From Pascua guehoae (taxonomy: Eukaryota > Basidiomycota > Tremellomycetes > Trichosporonales > Trichosporonaceae): 64,000 nt of DNA. The notes beneath the pieces were generated by a model that was not told the origin of the DNA, did not search any database, and saw only the letters and a list, made by a program, of their open reading frames with translations. Position 1 is the first letter of the stretch; every line of letters begins with the position of its first letter. Location of the stretch: contig BCJX01000015.1 in NCBI GenBank assembly GCA_001600415.1, forward strand, positions 623,382-687,381, given 5' to 3'. Shown here piece by piece: positions 1 to 10,717 of the stretch. The translations under genes and the position numbers were made by a program.

Positions 1-649
1 GACGGTACGCCGGCCGCGGGCAGGTCCCAAAGGAGGTCAAGGGCTGCAGCTGTGACTCGAGGGACCCATTCATCCTGCCAAGATCGTTTCAGTATAGAGA
101 AGGCCTGAGAGGTACCGGAACGTACCAAGTTCCATTCTGGTTGGGGATGACTATACAGCTTGACTAGCTTGACTCCTTGAGGAACAGTTCCAGTCGGCTT
201 GGTCCTCCGCAGGTATGTCGACACGGCCGCTCTCTCGAGGACACACCCCTTCCAATCGTACGATGATCTCGGAACAAGAAAAGCAGACGCTTTGCGAGGA
301 TCGTCGTACTTGATCAAGTGCATCTCACGCCACACGAGTTCATCGTTCTGGATGGTGAGGATGGCTTTCTTATGGACTGTTGACACTCTTACTTACAAAG
401 ACAAGATCGTGCAGGGATCGGCACGCCAGACCAGCATTTGCCAAGGATGGCAAGTCATCAACGAATGCCAACACGCGAACCAAGATCTAGAACATCAGCA
501 TTTACACACCTGACGCAGAATGGGTTCTGGTAGTGTCCAACACCAGAGTACACGCTTGGGTGACCCACCTCCAATGGAAGGTCCAGCAGCGGGAAGGGTT
601 GCCTAGACGCTTCTACTTGTGTTTCAAAACGCCCATTCTCCGACGTTAA
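1..649 (+). pseudogene. 3' remnant of an unknown gene
   Basis: Coding-like blocks lie in order on the plus strand. An open stretch runs from the window edge to about base 166 and contains an RGTG block followed by VPFWLG. A second block at about 295-358 reads RIVVLDQVHLTPHEFIVLDG. A terminal block, about 490-649, ends in a stop (TAA at 647-649). The RGTG block and the LTP...D-E block can be placed by eye against the unknown protein at 28878-31416, so this may be a decayed paralogue. Stops separate the blocks and I found no convincing splice sites between the first two. It could still be the end of a live, intron-rich gene that starts outside the window. Confidence 0.35.
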
Positions 650-1078
650 GGGCGGATTGGCCATTTCGGAGACGTATTGCAGGAGTGGAGCATCAAAGCT
701 ATCAAAGAGACATCTCGAAGAAACATGGCAGCCGTGTTGAGTCGTTGCAAAGCGGGTAGCGCCTGACGGGAGAAACAAACCTTGGAGCGACGGCGGGGGA
801 GATGGGGGGCCCGAGGGGGGCACAGGAGGGGCATCTTGTGCGTCATTCTGATCACGTGGTCAAAATGCGGTTCACCCTTGCTCCCCCCTGTTGTGTTCAC
901 GTTACATCCATTTCATCCATGTTGCGTCTTTGCATGAAACAAGCCTCACGCAAGGCCTCCGCCCTGCTTGTGAAGCACAGGGGCCCGAGGGGGAGAAGAG
1001 TTTGACAGTTGACATGTATATAAGACGCACAGCCCATAATTCTCTCCCAGCCATCCCAATCTCTTACACACGGTCACA
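650..1078. other. Intergenic, promoter of the next gene
   Basis: No gene is supported here. The stretch holds the upstream region of the aspartic protease that starts at 1079. The overlapping open frames on both strands lack coding character. Confidence 0.6.
1017..1024 (+). promoter_or_regulatory. TATA box of aspartic protease 1
   Basis: TATATAAG lies about 55 bp before the ATG at 1079, the usual place for a fungal TATA element. It is the best core-promoter match next to a gene start in the left part of the window. Confidence 0.55.
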
Positions 1079-2552
1079 ATGGTGCTCTTGGTCTTCGCCA
1101 TCGCAGCATTCATAACTGCAACTGGGGCTTTGTCCCTTCCGATGTCAACGAATTACACTGCAGTGGAAAGTGTAGAGCCCATAACGCTTCCAATCCGTCC
1201 TCGTGCGACAATATTCTCCACGCAAACTGCAAGTAACATTCCGTATGTCCCGCAAACATGTGCTGCAAGGAAATGAGTAGTTGACCAACCACAGACTTCA
1301 CGACCACTCTTTAGACCGTTCGTTTGGATTCTTGATCGACATGAATGTTGGGGGTACGACCTACGCACTCATGCTGGATACGGGGAGCGCAGATACATTT
1401 CTCTACGGGACCGACATGTCGCCATTCGCCTACTCTTATCGACCACCACGAGGTGAAGGACTGTTCGACTTCAAACACGACAGTTACAAGACCAAGAACA
1501 AGAAGGCCTCAATCACATTTGTAGACTCTACCGGGGTTGAGGGTATTTGGGCCAAGGACGATTTTGAGATCCCAAACACGGGATGCGCAGCGTCCGGGAT
1601 GTCTTTCAGTGAGTGACGGCCGGTGTGAAGCTCGTTAACCCAGTCCATGCGCGGTCTGGCAGTTTCAAGGCCAAGGACCCCATGGTCGGCCTACTTGGCT
1701 TTGGATGGCCCGACAATAAGGATCCCAGCAGGGCTCCGTTTTGGTCGCATGCCCTCAGATCGGGCCACAGGACGTTTGGGGTCTATCTCGCGGACAATGA
1801 AGGACAGTTGACGTTAGGGTGAGGTCGTATACAACATTCGACAGTCGGACTTGCACTGACGCTCGCAGAGGCTACAACTCGGCCTGCATTGAGGGAGGCG
1901 ATACGAAGAGCATTCCGTACATCCCCCTGGTTAAAAGGCGCACACACAACTCCCCCATTATCCCCACTCAAGCTTGGTGGGACATTGATTTGCAAGGAAT
2001 GAAGGTTGGGGACTCGACCATGGCCCTTAAAGGTCGTGCGACTATCGACACTGCCGCGTTGGGTATTCACGGTCCACCCAAAGCAGTGGCCAAACTGTAC
2101 AAGCACTTCTTTCCGCACGCCACTCTGAACAGAGACGGACGATACGAGATGGACTGCGACCAAGTTCCCGCTCAACCGGTCGAGTGGACGTTTGGAAATG
2201 GCACCTGGTTCGGCATGAACATATACACATTTTGGGAAGAGAAGCGTGGGGATCGTTGCCTTGGGGCACTGTCACCCGGGGTCGTGAACACGAAGTAAGA
2301 CAGGCTCCATAGATATTGAGCCGAGCTGACCATCACAGCGACCTCGTGAGTTCCATAAAGGTCAAACTGTACAATTTGGCATTTGACGGGCGGTGAGTTG
2401 ATAACCACACGCACCCGTAGCGGCACTGACCCTGCATCAGTGATGACTGGTTGTTCGGCTCAGACTTCATGCGCAACTTTTATACGATTCACGAGGCCGA
2501 CGCTTCTAGGATCGGCTTTGCCCCGCTCGCAACCGAGAATGCATGCGCATGA
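1079..2552 (+). CDS. Secreted pepsin-like aspartic protease (A1), variant second active site
   Basis: Six exons joined in phase (1079-1242, 1295-1608, 1644-1818, 1869-2294, 2339-2392, 2441-2552) give 414 residues. The first 18 or so form a signal peptide (MVLLVFAIAAFITATGA). The first catalytic motif is ALMLDTGSADTFL. The A1 landmarks GLLGFGWP, LTLGG and the C-terminal DWLFGSDFMRNFYTIHEAD are present. The second catalytic motif reads ATIDTAALGIHGP: the Asp and Thr are kept but the usual Gly is Ala, where the related proteins at 17858 and 33783 have DTGS and DTGA. The product should be secreted. It may be active with altered specificity or may be a non-catalytic homologue. Introns are 35-54 bp, with GTATGT, GTGAGT and GTAAGA donors. 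Family assignment is firm; activity is open. Confidence 0.9.
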
Positions 2553-2914
2553 GTTCGCCCATGCAGTTCAGAAGCTCGAGCCATGACCTTGGTTGTTGTA
2601 CTGTGTCGATGTACCCAGATGTATTGTTTCTTTCTGCAGCCAGCTGTGGCCTGGAAGGTTCGACAATGGTGGTGAGGGTTGGCGCGTCACAGGCACGCGA
2701 TTCTCATGACGCCATGGTGCATACTGGAACACATCCACTCTGTTCTCCGTTCGGCCAACTGCACTGTTGCTGGTTTCGCGTCCCGTTTCGGGCACCGGCC
2801 GCCTGTACGCCGGCAGTTTGGCGAGATTGAGGCGAGATCGAGGGACAGTACTTAAGACGGCCGTGCGCATGATGCACATCCCCACCCCCCTTCTGCACCA
2901 TACATCGGATTAAC
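2553..2914. other. Intergenic
   Basis: About 360 bp between the protease stop and the aldo-keto reductase start. I see no gene, repeat or strong TATA element; it should contain the reductase promoter. Confidence 0.5.
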
Positions 2915-4200
2915 ATGACCGGCGGCGCTATCACCTACGTCACGCTCAACGACCAGTCGCGTATCCCCGTTGTCGGCTACGGTGGGTGCCAAGTGCGGAT
3001 TAGAAGCTTACAGAAGGCACGGGCACGGCGCACTACAACAAGGACTGCGAGGACGAGGTCCTCCAGGCGCTCGATGTGGGGTATGTCTCGTTTGACACGG
3101 CCGAGATGTACGGCAACGAGTCGTCGGTTGGCAACGCCATTCACAACTGGAAGGCCAAGAGGCGCGAGGAGGTGTACATTCTCACCAAGTGTGCGTCGCA
3201 TTTTTCGGCGTGTACTGGGCTGATCCGCAGGGGGTAAGAAGGACGCTACCGACGACCCGCAGGAGGCTCGCCATGTGCTCGAGAAGGCACTGAAGGATGT
3301 ACGTTGAGAGTGGTGCTGTGCAGAGGAGACCCGCACACCTGTCAGGTCTCAAGTGGTACGGTGTGATACTGACCCCAGCTCCAAATGGAGTACGTCAACA
3401 TGTGTGAGTCGCCGAATGTTGCGGTAAAGAGCGAGACTGACTGGCAGACCTCATCCACTCGCCATTGGTAAGCCCCCAGTGTGGCTCCCGTCATGAGCTT
3501 GGTAGCGTGCTAACATCAAGGTGTCCAAGGTCGGCCACCAGGAGCAGTGGAAGGTCATGGAAAAGATTGTGGAAGACGGCCTCGCCATGTCGATTGGTGT
3601 CAGCAACTTTCGGGAGGAGGACCTCCTCGCCATGAGCGTCACCTGGAAGATCCCTCCCGCTGTTAACCAGGTAGGTGTTCACAGACTCCTCCCACCGCAA
3701 CCTTGCGGCGGAGTTTCTGTCACACACAGGCTGGTGTCACTGACAGAGCCAGATCGAGTACAGCCCATACATCTGGCACCAGAGCAACATGGTGCGTCTC
3801 CGCAAGCTCATGGACAAGCACAACATCAAGGTCCAGGCGTACGGCCCGCTCTCGCCCGTCCACCGCAAGACTGGCGGCCCCGTCGACCCCGTGGTCCAGA
3901 AGATTGCCGACAAGACAAAGGCGACGCCAGCGCAGGTCCTCCTCCAGTGGGCTGCCCAGCATGGCGGCGGCACTGTCGTCACGTAAGTCGGCTGGCGGCA
4001 TGGTGCATGTAGGAAGCAAAAACTACGCGAGCTGACCAGAACACAGCACATCGCGCAACGAAGACCGCATGAAGGAGTTCCTCAACGCGTTCAAGCTGCC
4101 CGCCCTCTCGGACGAGGACGTCGAGGCCATTGCCGAGGCCGGGCGCGGGATCTTCTTCCGCCAGTTCATGACTGACGTCTGGGACCAGGCAAAGCCGTGA
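2915..4200 (+). CDS. Aldo-keto reductase
   Basis: Eight exons (2915-2981, 3014-3190, 3231-3298, 3379-3403, 3448-3467, 3521-3670, 3753-3982, 4047-4200) join in phase to 296 residues, a normal AKR length. The catalytic tetrad can be read: Asp and Tyr in FDTAEMYGNE, Lys in VYILTKWGKK and His in YLIHSP. Further family landmarks are SIGVSNFREEDL, VNQIEYSPYI and the NADPH-contact region TTSRNEDRM. The enzyme should reduce carbonyl compounds with NADPH in the cytosol; the substrate cannot be read. It resembles the fungal AKR3-type (conjugated polyketone or alpha-keto amide reductase) more than xylose reductases, which is an inference. One exon is only 20 nt. Confidence 0.93.
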
Positions 4201-4852
4201 TAGCTGAAATGGGGAATATGTCTGTTTCGACGTAAAGATTCAATCATATGCTCTTGCGAGATGGCGCCTCAGATTATTCGAGATGGAAGATGCCACTTTG
4301 AGATAGATACACGACGCCACGTTGCATGCAGCACTAACCTGCCTGAATTTTGGTGGTAGTGGACCGCTCCACGGATCTCGTGCGGTCAGTGCGGAGAGAG
4401 TCCAAGGGTCGATCGATTGCAGAGAGCCATCTGCCGCGCTTTAGTTGGACCAGCGTTAACAGCGGTCGGTGCATACTTTGTTGTTGACTGGGCGGACCGC
4501 TCGCGCTGTCGATATGGTAGCCCTGCTGGCCTCGACTCGATTGTCAGTGGAGGCGGAGGAGCAGTACTTCATACTTGGTCGACTGCCCAGACGGTCTGAA
4601 CATGTCAGGGAAAAACGAGGGTTAGGCTGACAGCATTTCCCATTCCAGGCGGAATGGGGGACCTTGTTCCCAATCTTATCACTTTTGGCCTGCGGATCAC
4701 CCGCTCTGCGGCGTCGCAAGGGCGGCCCAGCCTCCCCGCCATGCGGCATTGTGACCCTATGCATTGATGTTGTACAACAAGCCGCCCCGCTCTGCACCTC
4801 TTCCCTCGCCACCGGCTCCGAGCTCCACGGACTCGGATGCGTGTACCGTTCA
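4201..4852. other. Intergenic, convergent 3' ends
   Basis: About 650 bp between the reductase stop and the stop of the minus-strand gene P1. No coding, RNA or repeat signal is evident; it holds the 3' untranslated regions of both genes. Confidence 0.5.
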
Positions 4853-5690
4853 CTATGGTAGAGTGCCGCCACCACCACCGCCCCCCGACATGGTCTGCGC
4901 TGTCGTGTGAGCGGCCATGGCGTTATTGTGCGCCATCATGTGGTTCCCCATGGCCATTTCGTGCGCGAATGAATGATTGTGATTGAAACCGCCGCCATGC
5001 CGCCTCTGGGACCGGAGCGCCTGCGCTCCGCGCCGCCTCTGCGCCATCTCTTCCCTCATCTCGGCCATCTCGGCCAAGCGCGCCGCGCGCGCGTCCGCCT
5101 TGCGCTTGGCAAGGTCGCACAGCATGCAGCCTTCCTGGTACGCCACGTCGTCCTTTACGTGGGCAAAGTGGACTACACGTCCGGTCGCGGCGCGGATGTC
5201 GCCCCTGGATGGCGCCAAGGCCTGGACGACGAGTGAGCGCGCAAAGCCCATCGAGAGCAGCGCGCACATGTTGCACTCGGTCGCTTCCGCCTCGACAGTC
5301 CCGTGGGGTCCCAGGGTGTGCGTCGAGTGGATCGCGAGGTCGGTCGCCCACGCTAGCACACCGTCGGGGGGTACCAGAGGCGTTGCGCGTGCTTCCCGCA
5401 GCGCCTCGCGAGCAATGTCGGGGTCAAAGCCCATCGCGACGAGCTGGGGATGGAGCGTGTCGGGGGGTGGGTCGCGCTTGACGAGGTTGCGCCACCAGCG
5501 TGGGGCGTGGGATGCTGTTGTTAGCTTGTGCTACCGGTCGGCGGCAGTGGGCCCAGTGGGGACAGTGGGGACAGTTGGGGCAGTGGGGGGAGTGGGGGCA
5601 GTGTGATACTGCCACTGTGGCCATGCCACACCCACTGATGTGCAGACAGGATGCAGGATGCTTACTTTGGTTTAAAGATTCGGTCGTCAT
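4853..5690 (-). CDS. UBA-like/CxxC family protein P1 (two domain copies)
   Basis: A 25-nt first exon (5690-5666, MTTESLNQ) and a second exon (5514-4853) join in phase to 228 residues. The second exon opens with PRWWRNLVKRD. The UBA-like unit occurs twice: about residues 32-84 (LVAMGFDPDIAREALREA, ending CNMC), and about 82-135 (LLSMGFARSLVVQAL, then VVHFAH, ending CMLC). A charged coiled segment rich in Ala, Arg and Glu follows, then a His/Met/Gly tail. UBA domains bind ubiquitin, so a ubiquitin-linked role is possible but unproven. The His and C-x2-C could bind a metal. Related genes on the same strand lie at 6360, 38208 and 41557. I do not recognise a named family. Confidence 0.8.
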
Positions 5691-6359
5691 GTTGATGAAA
5701 AGATGATGATCTTTTGTTCTGGTTTCGACTGGGTATTATGTATCTGGGACACGACTCACGAGATCACGAGATCCCGCAGTGTGTGTTGTGTGGGCACGTC
5801 GTCTGCAGGAGCATCCATGGTGGGTCTGTGCGAGTCGATGCACACACTTAGGCACAACTACCGTCGGCAAGTGTTCGGCTCGGTCGCTAAGCTAAAACGC
5901 ACATCGCCTTGGCGTTTCAGCTCCAGGTCCGGTGGCCAGGGCCATCTTGACCCCACACCCCCCCCGCCCATTTCCCAAGCATTGAAGTTTAGGTAATCAA
6001 CAGGTTAGGAGAACAGGCCATGCGAATGCGGAACGAGTGTCATGTTTCTGTGTGGTGAGCGAAGTACTGCTGTGGCCGACCATGTTCAATGAAAGTGAGC
6101 TTTCTCCTTGCGATGGGCGAAGGGAGCTGGCCCTGCTGGTCTGCTCTGATAAGCCGAAAAGACGGTAACCAACGGTGCCCATTACGGCGTCCAAAAATAC
6201 ATACATTCGTTCCCATAACTGTACAAGGCCCGCCAGCGATAGCCAGTCGGGAGAGTGGGTGTGGGGGTATTGACTAGACGGGAGAGCGCGACGGAGAGGA
6301 GGGACGCACTCTGGGAGTCTCCACAGGTGATGCCTCACCTTCTCTGTCTGTCCCACAGC
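5691..6359. other. Intergenic between P1 and P2
   Basis: About 670 bp with the promoter of P1 and the 3' end of P2, both on the minus strand. A C-rich run lies near 5950-5970. No gene is supported. Confidence 0.5.
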
Positions 6360-7109
6360 TCAATTTCCGCCGCCACCGCCGCCACCCGAGTCTCCTCCAC
6401 CGCCCCCTCCACTACACCCACCGCTGTCCCCTCCGCTCCACCCGCCGCCATGTCCGCCGCTATAGCTGCTCGTGTCGTGGTGGTGATGGTGGTGGTGGCC
6501 GCTGTCGTGGTGGTGGTGATGATGGTGGTGGGGCGAGGAGTCGTAGTTCGTATCCGCAACGGCGTACAGGCCGACGTAGGAGGTGCCGGTGGACTGATTG
6601 TTGCTGTAGTTGTACTTTGCGCTCGTGCTCCGTCTCGCCGCGGCTTGCTTCTTGGCCTGCGCCTGCCTGGTCGCCGCTTGCTTCTCGAGCTCGTCCAGTC
6701 GTCGAATCTTGGCCTCTCTCTTGGCGTACTTGCTCGCCTCGGCGGCCTGCTCGCGGCGGCAGATGTCACACTTGTCGGCTGCTTCGGGGACGGCCGTTAT
6801 CTCCAGGTGGGCATAGTGGACAGCGTACTCCTCTGCACGCGAAATGTGCCCACGCCCTGCCTTGGCCGCCCGCTTGGCGATATCAGGTGCGAAACCCTGC
6901 GACTTGAGGTGTGCGATGGCTGCCGAGTCGTTGCGCAGGAAGGAGAAGACTCGACCCAAGCCGCGGGCTGGTGCGTTAGTCGGAGTCACCCTGGATGTGA
7001 CGGGTGGCAAAGTGAACATACGCGCGGATGGCTCGGCAACGGTAGGCGACTTTTCAGAGACGGCTCGCGTGTCAACCTCTGGGATGGACGCGAGGGGTCC
7101 TCTTGACAT
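6360..7109 (-). CDS. UBA-like/CxxC family protein P2, His/Gly-rich tail
   Basis: A single open frame from the ATG at 7109 gives 249 residues. The earlier in-frame codon at 7130 is TTG, so 7109 is preferred. A basic, Ser/Thr/Pro-rich N-terminus is followed by one UBA-like unit (AHLKSQGFAPDIAKRAAKAG, then YAVHYAHLE, ending KCDIC). A charged Arg/Lys/Ala-rich helix follows (about residues 135-170). The last 70 residues contain runs of eight and seven His, then Gly/Ser/Asp repeats. It is a neighbour and paralogue of P1, with one domain unit instead of two. The His tail might bind metal ions; this is inference. Function unknown. Confidence 0.8.
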   Translation of the reverse strand: MSRGPLASIPEVDTRAVSEKSPTVAEPSARMFTLPPVTSRVTPTNAPARGLGRVFSFLRNDSAAIAHLKSQGFAPDIAKRAAKAGRGHISRAEEYAVHYAHLEITAVPEAADKCDICRREQAAEASKYAKREAKIRRLDELEKQAATRQAQAKKQAAARRSTSAKYNYSNNQSTGTSYVGLYAVADTNYDSSPHHHHHHHHDSGHHHHHHHDTSSYSGGHGGGWSGGDSGGCSGGGGGGDSGGGGGGGN

Positions 7110-8734
7110 TGTGTGGTGTGTTGGGAGCAAGGTGAGGTGGAGTGTTGTTGAGGTGTAGTGTTGTTGACGTTGATGGGGAGACTTGCTTGGCCCGTGTCTG
7201 TTTATAGTTTTGACCGTCTCCGTTTGGGGGAATTGTCCACTGGCGCTGAGTCAATCTGAATCGGCCATCAGACACGACTTGGCTCACCATCCATCTGATT
7301 CATCGGAGACTGTCAGAAACATGCATGGCCATGCTGTCGCCGTGATTGGCCCGCGTGTCATCGCCTCTCGGAGGACGGCGGTCATGCGCGGTCAACGCCA
7401 TCCCCGACAGTCGCGGGCAAGCACAGGTCTTCCGCTTCCTCGGCAGGCTCGGCAGTTGGCAGTCTGTCTGCCTGACTCTCCTGTTTCAGGTCTGGGAACA
7501 GGCGATGCATGCTGGTTTGAATTGTGCCTGGCACTCAGGATCAACGCCACGCTCGGCTACCTCGGCACCCTCTCTGGCTGCTGCACAGGATTCTGGGTGA
7601 CTCAGTTACAGTTATACGAGCGAGTGCCTGAAGCCTTTCGTTGTGGAACTGTCCTCTTGCTCCAGTCGGGGCGCAGATAACAGATAACGCACAGTAATGA
7701 CTAGAGGAGATCGTCATTAATCGTCAGACCTTTACGCGGGCACAAGTGGTCACACTCTTGGCGAGTGGCGATCTGGTAAACAATGGTAGGCCACTTCCGA
7801 CAGCGACGGACTTGGAACAGGCATCCCATTCCCTGGCGGCACTCAGCTTACGAGGTGGGAGTCCCATAAGTCGGGGAGGACACGGACAGCGACACTGTGG
7901 ATGCCCGTGACGGTGTCGTCGTGTGGGGACCCGGCGCGCTCGCGTAGCGGGATACAGAGACACCAGTGCTCCGCAGGCGAGTACTGCATAGGGTATGGCG
8001 ACACTGAGTCCTTGGGCTCAGTGTGCATGCCGAAAGGGGGGGCTGTTGAGGAAGCGGCGGAGGTACGAGGCCCGGCGGTGCAAGATACGGCGGTGCTGGC
8101 GCCCATTCGGTGTGCCCAGGAGCATTGAACGAAGCAGCGTCATCATAAGCGCCTGTACTGATTCGCGCACTACAGCACGACAACCGCCACCGTGATCCAA
8201 ATTAGGGTAGTGATCGCGAGAAGGTCAAGGAGCACCAATTGGGCTTGAACTCAATGCCCAGATTGTGCTCTGTTCAGTTTGTCCTTTAACGCACACTCCA
8301 AGCCACTTACTGTGCTGAACCGTAGCTCGTGGATCTAAATAGCATACTTAATTACTGTAGGTTACAGATCGCAACCTCTCCTCCAACCCCCTTCGATAAA
8401 TCCGGGCTCATATGCCAAACCCGAAGTACAGTAGCCTTGTAAACCCGAGGTTCAACTGTAAACCCGAGCTCGTCTGGTCAAAGAGAAGTCGCGTGGCATC
8501 GCTCCTGGCCGATCGGGGTGGACGGTGGAGGGGGCATTCATTTCGCTTCACGGTCCGAATTGGCCGATCGCTGATATCCGACAGATGCCGCAACTTCGCC
8601 AGCGTCCAATTGGGTGGTAGGTGACTTCCACCCGCTGGGGCCGAGTCGACCGCGTCGTGCACACTTCTGTCCTCTACAACACTCGGCGGTACTTTGATCT
8701 GTTGGACACTACACCTTTTCGCTTGCGTTCCACA
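7110..8734. other. Long intergenic region with one weak coding-like block
   Basis: No gene is firmly supported. A minus-strand block at about 7850-8106 (including HWCLCIPLRERAGSPHDDTV) looks coding-like over 60-70 residues but has no clear start, splice partner or homologue. It may be a gene remnant. The remainder should contain the P2 promoter (near 7110-7400) and the promoter of the FAHD1-like gene (before 8735). Confidence 0.35.
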
Positions 8735-10266
8735 ATGGCCTCGTACCTCCGCAACTGCCGCAAGATTGTCGCCATCGGGCGCAACTATGTCGACCACGCC
8801 AAGGAGCTCGGCAACGCTGTGCCCAAGGGTGAGTACGGTGGCTTGCGACGATACAATGGGGGCTGGTTGCGACTCACGTCCACTGCGAAAGTGTCGGCTG
8901 TCGGCATTTGTTGTGACTCTCCTGGCCCAGTTTGACCATTGGGTTGTGGGTGCTGGCTGACATTCAGAGCCCTTCTTCTTCCTCAAGCCCTCTTCGTCGT
9001 TCCTCTCTCCCGGCGAGGGCCCCATCGAGATCCCCAAGGGCGTGACCGTGCACCACGAGGGTAAGTAGAGTGTTGCCGGGCTGTTGGGTTGGACTGGGCA
9101 TAGGGGATAGCGGGGGACCGGTTGGATGCGATGGTGTAAAGGATAGCGGGGGACCGGTTGGATGCGATGGTGTAAAGCTGGGTGTTGTACGGCGAAGCAT
9201 GGTGGACACCACAAAGTGTGTTCACCGCGCATTGCCCCGACGAGAGGCCCTTCGCTGAGTGGTACGAGGGAGGGCAGACGTACTCCATTCGAAAGGCTGA
9301 ATAACGCCACGTTGTGGGCAGCAGAACGTCGGGAGGATGCCAACTGCTTGCCTCCGAATCGAGAGTGGAGCAGTTCCCCGCCAAACACTCGGTGCAATGT
9401 GGTCGAACAATTTATGCTGGATGCTAACAGGGCAGTCGAGCTCGGTGTCGTCATTGGCAAGAACGGTCGCAACATCGCCGCTGCGGACGCCGACAGCTAC
9501 ATCTCAGGCTACGGTGAGTAGACGAGCGTTAGTTTGGAATTGCGTGTTGGCCGGTGTTGCTCATGGGGAGCCACATGTCCTCTGTAACTTGGCATGGTGT
9601 AGTCCGTCGTGCGAGTCGAGCAATGATGAGTAGTGTCGCGGCGACGATAGCTGGGCTGTCCAAACCAATGGACGATCAACTCACGAGACCACTCAACACA
9701 CCGATGATCAACGCCGATCCCGCTAACACTCAGCCCTTGCGATCGACCTCACTGGTCGTAACATGCAGGATGCGGTCAAGAAGAAGGGTCTCCCTTGGTC
9801 GGCTGCCAAGGGCTTCGACACCTCGTGCCCCATGGGGTGAGTACGAGTTGACGCCGCTTTCCTTCCTCCCTTTGAAGCCGTTCTCCGCCCGTATCCCAAA
9901 CCCCCGTCTCGAGTCTGTCGTCCAGAACACCGCCCTAACGCGCCCAGTCCCTTCATCCCCAAGTCGAAGATCGCCGACAACACCAAGGTGGGCCTGACGC
10001 TCGCCATCAACGGCCAGCTCAAGCAGTCGGGCGTGACCGACCTCATGATCTTCGATGTCCCCAAGCTCATCAGCTTTGTCTCGGGCATCATGAAGCTCGA
10101 GGAGGGCGACATTATCCTCACCGGCACCCCTGCTGGTGTCGGCCCTGTCGTCGCGGGTGACAACGTCGAGGTCAAGCTCACCTACCCGGGGCTCGAGGGT
10201 GAGGTGGTCAGCGAGTACGCACTCAAGGCCGAGGACCGCAACGGCGGGTACGAGTTCAAGGCGTGA
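8735..10266 (+). CDS. FAHD1-like acylpyruvase / oxaloacetate decarboxylase
   Basis: Five exons (8735-8828, 8968-9060, 9436-9513, 9734-9836, 9948-10266) join in phase to 228 residues, the size of FAHD1. Family motifs are visible: [17 protein letters not shown] at the start, [24 protein letters not shown] with metal-ligand Glu residues, [21 protein letters not shown], and the C-terminal [12 protein letters not shown]. Known members hydrolyse acylpyruvates and decarboxylate oxaloacetate with Mg2+, often in mitochondria. No clear targeting presequence is visible. The second intron is 375 bp, long for this gene set, and holds a 36-bp tandem duplication. The gene is convergent with the HAD enzyme at 10718. 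Confidence 0.93.
9105..9176. repeat. 36-bp perfect tandem duplication inside an intron
   Basis: Bases 9105-9140 are repeated exactly at 9141-9176, within the second intron of the FAHD1-like gene. The unit starts GGATAGCGGG and ends GGTGTAAA. Perfect identity implies a recent duplication or an assembly effect. Confidence 0.85.
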
Positions 10267-10460
10267 GCTCGGGAGGATCGTGCGGGTGGTGGACATGGTC
10301 TGGATCGAGGGTGAGAGCCCGGCACAGGGATTAACAGGCGAAGGACACCCGCTCCCGGCTGGCCTCACCGTCGCTTCAGTAGTACAGATACAAAACAGAC
10401 GATCCCCAGAGTGACGGCCAGAAGCTGGCCGGCCGTGGAGCAGGCCTTCCTTCGCGGTTC

Positions 10461-10608
10461 GGCCAGGGGCGATGCACAGCTTTATGCTTGAAGTACCCAA
10501 CGGGGCTGACTAGGGGAGCAGCTGGCAGTGTGGTGGCCAGGGGCGATGCACAGCTTTATGCTTGAAGTACCCAACGGGGCTGACTAGGGGAGCAGCTGGC
10601 AGTGTGGT
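10461..10608. repeat. 74-bp perfect tandem duplication between convergent genes
   Basis: Bases 10461-10534 are repeated at 10535-10608 without a visible difference (unit begins GGCCAGGGGCGATGCACAGC). Flanking sequences near 10370-10400 and 10616-10650 share a TTCAG-AGTACAGATACA motif, so an older, larger duplication may surround it. It lies in the shared 3' region of the FAHD1-like and HAD genes. Confidence 0.9.
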
Positions 10609-10717
10609 GCATAACCGTCGTTTCAGAAGTACAGATACAGACACGACAATGTTCAGGGCGACGCCCATTTGAAGCGCATCCCCTCCCACCCGACCTTACG
10701 TGTCATCCAACAAACAC

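Noticed and set aside
7850..8106. A fifth member of the UBA-like/CxxC family
   Set aside because: The block has Cys and His residues but lacks the WW motif, the GF-type UBA segment and the closing C-x2-C.
8408..9475. 355-codon minus-strand open frame
   Set aside because: It lies opposite the exons and introns of the FAHD1-like gene, whose family motifs and splice phases are clear on the plus strand.
10441..10620. Transposable element ends at the 74-bp repeat
   Set aside because: The copies are direct and adjacent, without terminal inverted repeats, target-site duplications or a transposase frame; simple tandem duplication fits better.
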